From the NCBI GenBank assembly GCA_964449375.1, contig CAYVAS010000003.1, positions 1-64,000 of the forward strand: a DNA stretch of 64,000 nucleotides, written 5' to 3'. Below are positions 52,959-60,611 of the stretch, piece by piece; position 1 is the first letter of the stretch; each line of letters begins with the position of its first letter. A program made the translations under genes and the position numbers. The notes beneath the pieces were generated by a model that was not told where the DNA came from, did no database searches, and saw only the letters and a list, made by a program, of their open reading frames with translations. Source of the stretch: JAFDWI01 sp964449375. Its GTDB lineage: Bacteria; Actinomycetota; Acidimicrobiia; Acidimicrobiales; Iamiaceae.

Positions 52959-53515
52959 TGGCTGGTTCCGGTTCGGTGTCTGACCTGGAGCTCGTCCAGG
53001 TGCACCATCAGTCCGTCCATCGAGCACCGGTGGTCGATGGGTGGAAGCTGGCCGGCGAGTTGTCCGGCCCTGGTGGACGCTTCGATTGGAGCTACCACGA
53101 TGAATGGGTACGCACGCGGGTGCGGGATCGAGATGGAACACTGCCCGACCTGGTCGTTCCCATCCGCTACCCCGGGGGCGGAGCGTGGTTCTTCGGCCGA
53201 CGTTCCAGCGATGGACTGGACCGGGGGATCCAGGCCCCATGGGGTGATGTGGAGGTCCGCCTCGATCAGGCCGGGACTGGGTGGTCGCGACGAGCACGGT
53301 CGCTTCGCTGCCAGACCGAGGAGGTCGACATCGTCTGTCGTGCCGGCGGTCCGTTCCGTGCGGTCTTCGAAGAGGAAGGCCTCGGGACGCTGGCAGTGCT
53401 CTCGCGGAACCGGTTGAGGGTCCGATCCGACGCTGATGCCCTCAGAACGGCGGCGATCACGATGCTCCTCGCGATCGGAGTCGAGGCGCGAGTTGCCCTT
53501 CAGACGCCGTTCTGA
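52958..53515 (+). CDS. Orphan protein B of the tRNA-Leu island (paralogue of A)
   Basis: This is a 185-residue predicted cytosolic protein with no recognised family. It is rich in Trp/Arg (FDWSYHDEWVRTRVRD, AWFFGRRSSDGLDRG) and ends with the paralogous segment SDADALRTAAITMLLAIGVEARV shared in pattern with protein A. Its ATG overlaps the stop of the CdiI-like remnant (TGATG), which suggests an ancestral two-gene immunity operon. 53516-53705 after it is non-coding. Confidence 0.6.
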   Translation: MAGSGSVSDLELVQVHHQSVHRAPVVDGWKLAGELSGPGGRFDWSYHDEWVRTRVRDRDGTLPDLVVPIRYPGGGAWFFGRRSSDGLDRGIQAPWGDVEVRLDQAGTGWSRRARSLRCQTEEVDIVCRAGGPFRAVFEEEGLGTLAVLSRNRLRVRSDADALRTAAITMLLAIGVEARVALQTPF

Positions 53516-53705
53516 CCTCCTGGCGCCTTCGAGCGAGGACGCGAGATCGAGGACAACCACTTCGAACGGAACGGAGCGGGACGCACGCGATCGTGCTGGT
53601 TCGCTCTGTGTGGGATCCGGGGCATGTATGTGGCCGGTTCTGCTAGAACTCCCCCGCTTGTCGTAGCTCGAGACCCCTGGTGACGATCGTGAAGGTTGCA
53701 GCCTG

Positions 53706-54767
53706 ATGGCAGTGGTTCGGCCGATGGCGGGCGTGTTCGAGTACGAGGGGACCATCGTGGTGAACCCGACGTCGAGGCGGTCGAACGGTCACCCGGTGTT
53801 CCTGGGGAACATCCTGTCCGTCGGGGCGGACGCCCCCGACGGTGAGCTCGGCGCGGCGATCCGCGAGGGTTGGCGTGGCTGCCTGGAGGTTGCGGAGGAG
53901 GACGTCCCGGCGAAGAAGGTTTCCTCCGAGCACCACCCGATGAAGGCGTTCCGTGTGAAGACCCTGAAGGAGCTGAACCTGCACGGTCGCCGGGTCGGTA
54001 CGGCCGTCCTCGACGACGGCACGATAAGGGTCAAGCCGGTCCGCTGGGTGGGTGGGAAGCTGGGTATCAAGGGGCACGCCGAGGACGCGATCGAGCTTCC
54101 CCCGGAGGTCGACGACGCCGAGTTGGGCCGTGTCGTTCGTGAGGCGTTGCACATGTTCGACCACGAGTTCCCCGGTGCCAGTGACGAACCCGCCGGAGCG
54201 CTGATGGGTGAGGTGGTCGATCCGGTGGTGGCGCCGGAGATGGCGCCCGGTGCCGCCGGTCTGGTCGAGGTGTTCCGGGAGCTCGGGGTGTACTCCGAGC
54301 TGTCCGAGGAGGATCGGGAGGACCGTTTCGCTGAGTGCCTCGCCGGCGGGTTCTGCGTGCCCGTCGACGATGACGATGATGTTCCCTGCGACGGTGAGGA
54401 GCTCGACGAAGGCGGGGGGCTCGAGTTCGTCGACGGCGTGCGGGAGCGTCTCGAGGCGTTGGGGTCGTCGCTGCCGGAGGCGAACTTCGATGGTGATGGC
54501 CGGTTGGTGGTCGGTGCGCATCGGTTCGTGATCTGGCCCGACGACGAGCCCGACTGGGGCCGCACGACGCTCCGGGTCGTCGGAGCGGTGAACCACGTCC
54601 TGGTGGCGGCGGGCGACGTCCACCGGGTGGCGGTCGCCAACGCCGGTGGCAACGACGGGATCGCGTGGGTGCTGCGTGGCGAGGTGGCAGCGGCGATCGT
54701 GGCCAGCGGGGTCATGGACGGTGAACTCATGGTCCCACCCCCGATCCCGACCGCACCCGCGAGCTGA
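53706..54767 (+). CDS. CdiI-like immunity domain fused to a second unknown domain
   Basis: Residues 1-155 match the pattern of contact-dependent growth inhibition immunity proteins (CdiI/DUF1436-like). There are two ADAPDGELGAAIREG / DDAELGRVVREAL type units around a central MKAFRVKTLKELNLHG...VLDDGTIRVKPVRW core. Residues 167-353 are a second, acidic domain (CVPVDDDDDVPCDGEELDEGG; later VANAGGNDGIAWVLRGEV) that I do not recognise. The junction at ALMGEV sits exactly where the sibling remnant has a TGATG stop/start, with two bases fewer here. The gene thus looks like an in-frame fusion of two formerly overlapping genes. No partner toxin is visible in the window. It would act in the cytosol. 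Confidence 0.62.
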   Translation: MAVVRPMAGVFEYEGTIVVNPTSRRSNGHPVFLGNILSVGADAPDGELGAAIREGWRGCLEVAEEDVPAKKVSSEHHPMKAFRVKTLKELNLHGRRVGTAVLDDGTIRVKPVRWVGGKLGIKGHAEDAIELPPEVDDAELGRVVREALHMFDHEFPGASDEPAGALMGEVVDPVVAPEMAPGAAGLVEVFRELGVYSELSEEDREDRFAECLAGGFCVPVDDDDDVPCDGEELDEGGGLEFVDGVRERLEALGSSLPEANFDGDGRLVVGAHRFVIWPDDEPDWGRTTLRVVGAVNHVLVAAGDVHRVAVANAGGNDGIAWVLRGEVAAAIVASGVMDGELMVPPPIPTAPAS

Positions 54768-54789
54768 TATCACGCGGCTGAGGGTTTCG

Positions 54790-55554
54790 GTGTTGAAGGA
54801 GCTCGTCGGGGAGGACCTGGGGAGCCTGGCCTTCCTCGAAGGCCACGAGGTCATCGACGGTTTCCGCTTGGAGGGGTGCACGTTGTCGGCGTCGGTGCTC
54901 GCCCGTGACGAGGCCCCCGAGGTCCGGCCGCTGGTTCGCAACGTCGAGCTGGTGCGGTGCCGCATCGACGGCCAGGTGTTCCTCCACGGCGCGGTAGTGG
55001 ACGGGTGCACTGTCGACGGGGTGCGAGCAGGGGATCTCGACCTGCACTACTGCGCGTTCCGCCACGTTCGCCTGACGGGCCGGATGTCGCTCGTGAACGT
55101 CTACTCGTACCTGGACGGTCCGGTGGACGATCGGCTTCGTCGCATCGTGGCTGCGAACGCCGAGCTCCACGCCGAGGTCGACTGGGCGCTCGACATCCGG
55201 GGCCTGCGCTGCCGCGACTACCGGCTCCGCAACCTCCCGGTGGACAAGCTGGTCGTGGACCCGAGCTACCAGGCCGTGGTGACCCCGGCGTCGATGGCCC
55301 GTGCGGGCGAGGTGTTCCCCGACGCCGAGGCGCTGCCCGGCGTGGTGGGGAGCTTCATCCGGGGACACATCTCCGGTCACCCGTACATCGACGACGTCAT
55401 CATGGTGCTCGATCGCAGCAAGGACCGAGACGGCGAGCTGGGTGGCCACCGGCTGGTCGTTGCCATGCCGACCCGAGACCTACGCCGGCGCGACAGGCGG
55501 CGGTCGATCACCGTCTCGACGAGCCCCTGGTCGCCGACGATGCCGACGCGATGA
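54790..55554 (+). CDS. Pentapeptide-like orphan protein, 3' end fused to remnant of gene A
   Basis: This gene would encode ~254 residues from GTG 54790, with GAGGG 7 bp upstream; TTG 54793 is also possible. Residues ~30-95 form right-handed-helix-like repeats (VRNVELVRCRIDGQVFLHGA, GCTVDGVRAGDLDLHYCAF). A conserved-looking VDWALDIRGLRC and VVDPSYQAVVTPA follow. Similar proteins occur as uncharacterised actinobacterial orphans; an immunity role is suggested only by context. The last ~40 residues (GHRLVVAMPTRDLRRRDRR onward) come from a truncated copy of gene A, so the natural C terminus has probably been lost. Confidence 0.5.
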   Translation: MLKELVGEDLGSLAFLEGHEVIDGFRLEGCTLSASVLARDEAPEVRPLVRNVELVRCRIDGQVFLHGAVVDGCTVDGVRAGDLDLHYCAFRHVRLTGRMSLVNVYSYLDGPVDDRLRRIVAANAELHAEVDWALDIRGLRCRDYRLRNLPVDKLVVDPSYQAVVTPASMARAGEVFPDAEALPGVVGSFIRGHISGHPYIDDVIMVLDRSKDRDGELGGHRLVVAMPTRDLRRRDRRRSITVSTSPWSPTMPTR

Positions 55555-55590
55555 AGCGGGCGCTGGGGGCGATGCTGGCGTTCCCGTCCT
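55434..55590 (+). pseudogene. Internally deleted, frameshifted copy of orphan gene A
   Basis: DNA from about 55440 matches 52480-52555 nearly base for base (GGCCACCGGCTGGTCGT, then the codons for LRRRDRR). It then jumps to sequence matching 52667-52735 (CTGGTCGCCGACGA, GCGATGCTGG). About 108 nt are missing relative to gene A and the frame is broken. The high identity implies a recent duplication inside the island. Confidence 0.68.
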
Positions 55591-55867
55591 CTCGGGCACT
55601 CAGGCGATTTCACGAATGGCGGATGATCGGTGGGCCGATTTACCCACAGAACTCGAAGCGCATGGCTGAGCCAATTTGCCCATAGAACCAGGCGTTGCGT
55701 CCTTCTACAGTGGGGGCCAGCGGAGGGATGGATGACCGGCGGGCCGCCGTTGACATGGGATCGAGCTCTTTCCGGGCGTCTCCGATCGCTCTCCTCCATC
55801 CGCTCGGACGGATAAATCACGGAGCGGCCCGACCAGATCAACAATCAAATTCCCCAGGGAGGGATCA
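55555..55867 (+). other. Non-coding spacer with a 36-bp-spaced direct repeat
   Basis: No gene is supported here. The first ~36 bp are the tail of the gene A remnant. Two 19-base imperfect direct repeats, GCCGATTTACCCACAGAAC (55634-55652) and GCCAATTTGCCCATAGAAC (55670-55688), differ at three transitions and are offset by 36 bp. The right end is AT-rich (57% GC over 55801-55860) and should hold the promoter of the CAP-domain gene. No copy of the tRNA-Leu 3' end was seen. Confidence 0.5.
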
Positions 55868-56404
55868 ATGCAAGACGAAGCCACAACCTTCTCCATGCCG
55901 GAAATTGCCGAAGCCCGGTCCGAGGCTCGGCCGACGATGCGTGCGCGCAGGACCCGACGAGGGGTCATGTCCATCGCAATCCTCGCCGTGGTGGCGCTCC
56001 TCGCTTCGAGCTGCATCACCGAGGAACAGGGGATCGTGCTCAACCTGGCGAACGGCGACCGAATCCGCAGCGGCGCGCGCACCGTCTCCATCCACGGTGA
56101 CGCCCAGAAGCGCGCTCAGGAATGGGCCGAACACATGGCCAAGACCGGCAAGCTCGACCACGACCCTGGCCTCCAGCGGTTCGTCGACAACCACCGTTCC
56201 ATCTGTCGCGGAGCCGAGAACGTCGGCACGAGCCGCAGCGGGAACCACGTTGCCGACCTGTTCTATATCCAGGAACGGTTCATGAACTCGCCGGGTCACC
56301 GGGCGAACGTTCAGAACCGTATCTGGACGCACGCCGGGATCGGTCACGCCGTCGACTCCCGCGGCCAGACCTGGGTCGCTCAGGTGTTCGTCCAGGTCTG
56401 CTGA
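55868..56404 (+). CDS. CAP-domain (SCP/PR-1-like) lipoprotein
   Basis: This protein of 178 residues has a basic N terminus, a hydrophobic helix and the lipobox LLASSC, so it is exported and lipid-anchored. The mature part is a compact CAP domain with ANGDRIRSGARTVSIHGDAQ, the KLDHDPGL and GAENVG segments and FMNSPGHRANVQN, ending GQTWVAQVFVQVC. Cysteines at SICRG and the C-terminal VC could form a disulfide. Roles of bacterial CAP proteins are mostly unknown. ATG 55868 has a GGGAGG ribosome site. A strong terminator follows. Confidence 0.87.
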   Translation: MQDEATTFSMPEIAEARSEARPTMRARRTRRGVMSIAILAVVALLASSCITEEQGIVLNLANGDRIRSGARTVSIHGDAQKRAQEWAEHMAKTGKLDHDPGLQRFVDNHRSICRGAENVGTSRSGNHVADLFYIQERFMNSPGHRANVQNRIWTHAGIGHAVDSRGQTWVAQVFVQVC

Positions 56405-56453
56405 ACCAACCTGCGGTGAGCACCGCCCCTGGTTGCTCGACGCAGAAGAGGGA

Positions 56454-56487
56454 AACAGGCCAGCGCCCCAGCAGGCGCTGGCCTGTT
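56454..56487 (+). terminator. Rho-independent terminator after the CAP-domain gene
   Basis: This is a perfect 14-bp stem, AACAGGCCAGCGCC (56454-56467) with GGCGCTGGCCTGTT (56474-56487), around the loop CCAGCA. TTCGTTC follows on the plus strand, and the mirror AA-rich side (GAAGAGGGAAA) lies on the left. It is placed between convergent genes and may act in both directions. Confidence 0.8.
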
Positions 56488-56530
56488 CGTTCATCTGCCC
56501 ATCGGTCGTCCGGGTCGGAAGCACGCCGGG

Positions 56531-57553
56531 TCACCAGCCGCGCAGATCGATGGGCCAGGTGTCGATCACGTCGTCACCCTGGGCCACATACAGCGTCTCG
56601 TGCAGGTTCACGGTGGGATCCACATGGGTGGGCACGATCCGCACCTTGTCACCCACCTTCGGCCACTCGGCACCGGGCTCGGGTGACCAGGTCAGATGCT
56701 CGTCGGAGACGAACCAGGTGCGCCCACCGGCGGGCTGCGGATCGCCGTGATCGGTGGCGAGCGCCTTGAGGCCCGCGTCGACCACGACCCAGCCCGAGTC
56801 ACCGGAGCGGACGTGCACCACCGTGGCCAGCACGGTCAGGGCCTGGCGGAACGGCAGGTCCGCCTTGGCGTAGTCGCTGTCCATCAGGGTGTAGGATCCG
56901 GCCTGCAGTTCGGTCACCCACGAATTGGTCGCCCAGGTACCCGTGCCGCCACCGGACACCACGTCGCCACCGACCTCGTCGTGGGCAGCCAGCAACACGC
57001 GCATCGCCTCCTCGACCCGGTCGGCTTTGGACGCAGCATCGGCCATCATCAGGTGCCCCTCATAGCCCATGACCCCCCGCACGTTCAGCCCGCGGGACCG
57101 GGCCATGTCCGCAATCCGCACGGCGTCCTCCGGCCGGCACCCACACCGGGGCATCCCGACCCCGACGTCGACCAGCACCTCACCGACACCGGCGCGGGCT
57201 GCCGCGCGCACGGTCGCCTCCGAATCGACCGCCACGGTGATGCGCGGGCCCTCCTCGGCGAGCCGGGCCAACGCGCCGAGCCGGTGCTCGTCGAGGGTCT
57301 CGTTCGCCAACAGCAGATCGTCGCCGACCCCGGCCCGCACCATCCCGATGATCTCCCGAGGTGTGGCCGCACAGAACGACCGGTGCCCCGCGGCGGCCAA
57401 CTCGGCGGCGAGCGCGGTGGACTTGAACGCCTTCACGTGCGGGCGTAGCGACCGCCCGGGCCACCGCTGGGCCATGGTGGCGACGTTGTGGGCGAACGCA
57501 TCGGCATCCACCACCAACGCAGGTGTCGGCAGATCGACCAGCGCCATCGTCAT
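56531..57553 (-). CDS. D-threonine aldolase-like PLP enzyme (alanine-racemase N-terminal fold)
   Basis: This fold-type III PLP enzyme has 340 residues. The N-terminal TPALVVDADAFAHNV and the lysine-bearing RPHVKAFKS (Schiff base) start the barrel. SGGGTGTW binds phosphate. The metal site near the C terminus reads THVDPTVNLHE, an HxD pair as in D-threonine aldolases rather than the HxC of D-serine dehydratases. It would cleave D-3-hydroxy-amino acids to glycine and an aldehyde. ATG 57553 has GGGGAGGCGATCACC upstream. Next on the same strand upstream is the thiamine-binding protein gene. Confidence 0.82.
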   Translation of the reverse strand: MTMALVDLPTPALVVDADAFAHNVATMAQRWPGRSLRPHVKAFKSTALAAELAAAGHRSFCAATPREIIGMVRAGVGDDLLLANETLDEHRLGALARLAEEGPRITVAVDSEATVRAAARAGVGEVLVDVGVGMPRCGCRPEDAVRIADMARSRGLNVRGVMGYEGHLMMADAASKADRVEEAMRVLLAAHDEVGGDVVSGGGTGTWATNSWVTELQAGSYTLMDSDYAKADLPFRQALTVLATVVHVRSGDSGWVVVDAGLKALATDHGDPQPAGGRTWFVSDEHLTWSPEPGAEWPKVGDKVRIVPTHVDPTVNLHETLYVAQGDDVIDTWPIDLRGW

Positions 57554-57617
57554 GGTGATCGCCTCCCCGACCCGGAGGCGGGCGGGTCGAATCCGGCCTG
57601 TCGGGCGGCGGCGGTCC

Positions 57618-57923
57618 TCACTTCGGGTCGTGCGTGATCCGGCCGGCGATCTCCGACATCGAGGCTTCGATCGTGTCGTCCCGGGCCTCCAGGATCCTGA
57701 CGTGGGTCATCACGTGCTCCGCGCCGGCGAGGAAACACGCGTCGTGGAGTTCGCGCATCAGCGCCCAGAGCCGATCCGCGGGGCCCTGGATGGTCGTGCC
57801 CAACGCTCCGACCTCGTATTCGAGGCCGCTCTGTTCGATGGCCCGGATCGCCCCTTCGACGACCGAGTAGGGACCCTGCTCGTCCCCCAGCGGCGTGGGC
57901 GCGACGTGGACGTGGATCAACAT
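57618..57923 (-). CDS. MTH1187/YkoF-type thiamine-binding protein
   Basis: This 101-residue ferredoxin-like alpha/beta protein (PF01910 type) starts LIHVHVAPTPLG and carries YEVGALGTTIQGPADRLW, the family's ligand loop. Members bind thiamine or related pyrimidines, often as dimers, but function is poorly defined. ATG 57923 matches the usual start; the longer upstream frame overlaps the divergent gene. No TPP riboswitch motif was seen upstream. Confidence 0.82.
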   Translation of the reverse strand: MLIHVHVAPTPLGDEQGPYSVVEGAIRAIEQSGLEYEVGALGTTIQGPADRLWALMRELHDACFLAGAEHVMTHVRILEARDDTIEASMSEIAGRITHDPK

Positions 57924-57997
57924 GGTGGTCTGCACCGTAGCCGTGGCACCGCCGTTAGGCTCCGGGCCGCCCGTCGCATCCGGGGAGTCCGAACGCC

Positions 57998-60097
57998 GTG
58001 GACAAGGACCAACTCGAAGACGCCGCATGGTGGCGCACCCGCCAGGACGACTACCTGGCGTCGGCCATCTCGGTGTGGATCCCCACGTCTCCCCTGAACG
58101 TGATCGCCCACCTCGCGTGGTCCCGCCGCTCCCCCGGGCACCACGTCGACTGGTCCGCGATCGACGACACGGTCCTGCTCGGGTGGTTCCGGCGCATCGA
58201 CCACTGGTTGGACTGTGCCGACTTCGACATCCTCCGGTTCCTGACCCTCTGGTTCGAAGCCGGGGACCGCCTCCCCGACCAGGTGCGTGCCGCGCTCGTG
58301 GACCGCTTCGCCGGGTTCCGGTACTGGTATACCGACCCGGTGGACCTGGATGGCGGCACCGACGAGCGGTGGTACTGGTCCGAGAACCACCGGCTCATCT
58401 TCCACACCTGTGAGTTCCTGGCGGGCCAGGTGCTGGCGGAGGTGACCTTCGGAGTCACCGGGATGACCGGCGACCAGCACCGCCGGCGGGCCGGGAGTCG
58501 CCTGGCCGCCTGGTTCGACGAGAAGGCCGTCGACGGATTCAGCGAATGGCACTCCGACGTGTACTACGCCAAGGACCTGGCGCCGCTGATCACGCTCGCC
58601 GAGTTCGCCGAGGATCCCGCGCTCGCCGAGCGGGCCGCAACGTTCTGTGACCTGGTGCTCTACGATCTGGCCCTGCACCACCACCGGGGCAACGTGGGGG
58701 TCACCCACGGCCGTTCCTACATGAAGAACAAGTCCAGGGCCCGGGACCAGCCGGTCTTCGGGGCCACCAAGCTCTGTTTCGACGCCACCGACGAAGTCTG
58801 GCCCGTCGGCGACGGCGACGAGGTCGAACTGCTCCCCCTGGACGAATCCGCGACCCTGCTCGCCCGGACCCGTCGCTACCGGCCCCCGGCGATCCTGCGC
58901 CGCGTGGCCACCACGACCCGGGAGTTCGTCGACCACGAATCGATGGGCACCGAGATCGACCCGTCCGGGCCGGTCGAGCCCGAGCCGGTCCGCGCCGACG
59001 GGCTGAGCTACACCGACCCGGAGCTGGTCCCCTTCTGGTGGGACCGCGGCGCGCTCACGCCCTGGCAGCTCATCCCGCTGACCATCGCCACCCTCGACGA
59101 GTACGACCTGTGGGACGCGAAACTGTTCGCGATCTTCGAGTTCATGCGCGCCGCGATGGGCTCGGACCCCGAACTGTGGCAGCAGGTGGCGGCGGACCTG
59201 CACCCGATGGTCAACGCCGGGCTGCTCAGCCGGGTGGCCACCACCACCTGGCGCAACGCCCACGGGATGCTCTCCACCGCCCAGGCGTACCGGCCCGGGG
59301 CGGTGGGCTTCCAGCACCACATCTGGCAGGCGACTCTCGACGAGGAAGCGGTCGTGTTCGCGATGCATCCGGGCAATCCGCCTTCCGCGCACGCCGGGGA
59401 CTACCTCGACGACGACCGGTACTGGACCGGATCGGCGACCCTGCCCCGGTCCGTGCAGCACCGTCGGGTCGCGGTGCACTGCTTCGAACCGGCCTTCCCC
59501 CCTCCCGACACCGAGCTGTTGTCGGCCTTCGCCTACGAGCCGGCCACCCACGCCTACTTCCCCACCGAATGCTTCGACGAGGTGGTGCGCGAGGGTCGCT
59601 GGACCTTCGGCCGCCGTCGGGACGGCTACGTGGCGCTGTGGTCCTGGCGGCGACCCCACTGGCGGCATCACGATCCCGCCCGGACCTACACCGGAGGGCT
59701 CACCGGCGACTTCGACCTGGTCGCCGACGGAGGCGCCGACAACGTGTGGATCGTCGAGCTGGGAGACGTCGAGGCATCGGGGACCTTCGCCGAGTTCCGC
59801 GCCGCGATCACCGCCGCGCCGGTGGAGGTCACGGACCCGGCCTGGGACGCCTCCGGGCCCCACCCGGGTTTCGCGGTCCGCTATGGCTCACCCGCAGAGG
59901 GCACCATCGCGTCGCGCCCGGACGCCCTGCTCGAAGTCGACGGTCGCCCCGTCGCACTCGACCACGACTGGCGCTTCGAGAACCCCTTCACCTCGGTCCG
60001 GCGTGGTGATCCCACCGTGCCGATCCGCGACGATCACGGAGGTTGGATCCTCGACCTCGCCGCGGGTACTCGAGGACCGTTGCGCGACCCGGGCTGA
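57998..60097 (+). CDS. Large uncharacterised protein, alpha-toroid glycosidase/lyase-like
   Basis: This protein of 699 residues has no signal peptide. Aromatic and histidine-rich motifs such as WYWSENHRLIFHTCEF (~residues 125-140), GFSEWHSDVYYAKDL (~179-193) and GVTHGRSY (~233-240) lie in a helical first half. A C-terminal half with QHHIWQATL and HWRHHDPARTYTG looks beta-rich. The layout resembles (alpha/alpha) toroid polysaccharide lyases or hydrolases, but I cannot name a family. GTG 57998 follows GGGGAG by ~10 nt. Its cytosolic location would be odd for a lyase of external polymers. Confidence 0.7.
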   Translation: MDKDQLEDAAWWRTRQDDYLASAISVWIPTSPLNVIAHLAWSRRSPGHHVDWSAIDDTVLLGWFRRIDHWLDCADFDILRFLTLWFEAGDRLPDQVRAALVDRFAGFRYWYTDPVDLDGGTDERWYWSENHRLIFHTCEFLAGQVLAEVTFGVTGMTGDQHRRRAGSRLAAWFDEKAVDGFSEWHSDVYYAKDLAPLITLAEFAEDPALAERAATFCDLVLYDLALHHHRGNVGVTHGRSYMKNKSRARDQPVFGATKLCFDATDEVWPVGDGDEVELLPLDESATLLARTRRYRPPAILRRVATTTREFVDHESMGTEIDPSGPVEPEPVRADGLSYTDPELVPFWWDRGALTPWQLIPLTIATLDEYDLWDAKLFAIFEFMRAAMGSDPELWQQVAADLHPMVNAGLLSRVATTTWRNAHGMLSTAQAYRPGAVGFQHHIWQATLDEEAVVFAMHPGNPPSAHAGDYLDDDRYWTGSATLPRSVQHRRVAVHCFEPAFPPPDTELLSAFAYEPATHAYFPTECFDEVVREGRWTFGRRRDGYVALWSWRRPHWRHHDPARTYTGGLTGDFDLVADGGADNVWIVELGDVEASGTFAEFRAAITAAPVEVTDPAWDASGPHPGFAVRYGSPAEGTIASRPDALLEVDGRPVALDHDWRFENPFTSVRRGDPTVPIRDDHGGWILDLAAGTRGPLRDPG

Positions 60098-60182
60098 CAG
60101 ACCGTCGTTTACCCGACATCGTCGCGTCGGGTCACGCTATCGTCCCGCTGACCGAGATCACCGGGGCGACCGGGGGTGAGCC

Positions 60183-60605
60183 ATGCGGACCGTGCAGGTC
60201 GAGACCGAGGTTCTGGGCGGCATCCGGGCCGACCCCGGAGGGCACGTCTTGAGCCTGGCGATTCCGAGCGGACCCACCCCGCTCCGCGTCCTGATCGAGG
60301 CAGTCGTCCGGACCGAGGTCGCTGCCTTTTCGACCCGTGCCGCCGACGACACGCTCCTCCGGCTTCTCACCGACACCGCACTCGCCACGGGGCGCTCGAC
60401 GGGAACGATCCGCAGTGGTGGCCGGGAGGCCACAACGACGCCCGACGTCGACGAGGCCGTCCGGACGGCGATTCAGGCGCACCGGGACGGCCTGGTCCAG
60501 GTGATCGTCGACCAGCGGCCCGTCGACGACCTGGACGCGGAGATCGACCTGCGCGACGGCGCTCACGTGCTGTTCGTGCGCCTGGTCGCCCTCACCGGCG
60601 GCTGA
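60183..60605 (+). CDS. Conserved hypothetical protein, 140 aa
   Basis: This is a small predicted cytosolic protein with strands like VQVETEVLGGIRA and LVQVIVDQRPVDDLDAEIDL and a helix PLRVLIEAVVRTEVAAF. I recall similar ORFs next to DUF4132/DUF7737-type genes in actinobacteria, and a DUF7737-like fragment follows here after 6 bp; that association is from memory. ATG 60183 has GGGGGTGA upstream. Function is unknown. Confidence 0.65.
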   Translation: MRTVQVETEVLGGIRADPGGHVLSLAIPSGPTPLRVLIEAVVRTEVAAFSTRAADDTLLRLLTDTALATGRSTGTIRSGGREATTTPDVDEAVRTAIQAHRDGLVQVIVDQRPVDDLDAEIDLRDGAHVLFVRLVALTGG

Positions 60606-60611
60606 CCCGCG

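Noticed and set aside
55634..55688. Two regularly spaced repeats as a CRISPR array
   Set aside because: Only two imperfect units, a 17-bp spacer and no cas genes.
52036..55867. Search for an attachment-site copy of the tRNA-Leu 3' end to prove phage or ICE integration
   Set aside because: No second copy of the T-arm/acceptor sequence and no integrase found in the window, so integration is not claimed.
57917..59863. 648-codon minus-strand frame opposite the large toroid-like protein
   Set aside because: Low-complexity Gly/Val/Arg composition and no domain; the plus-strand frame has coherent motifs.
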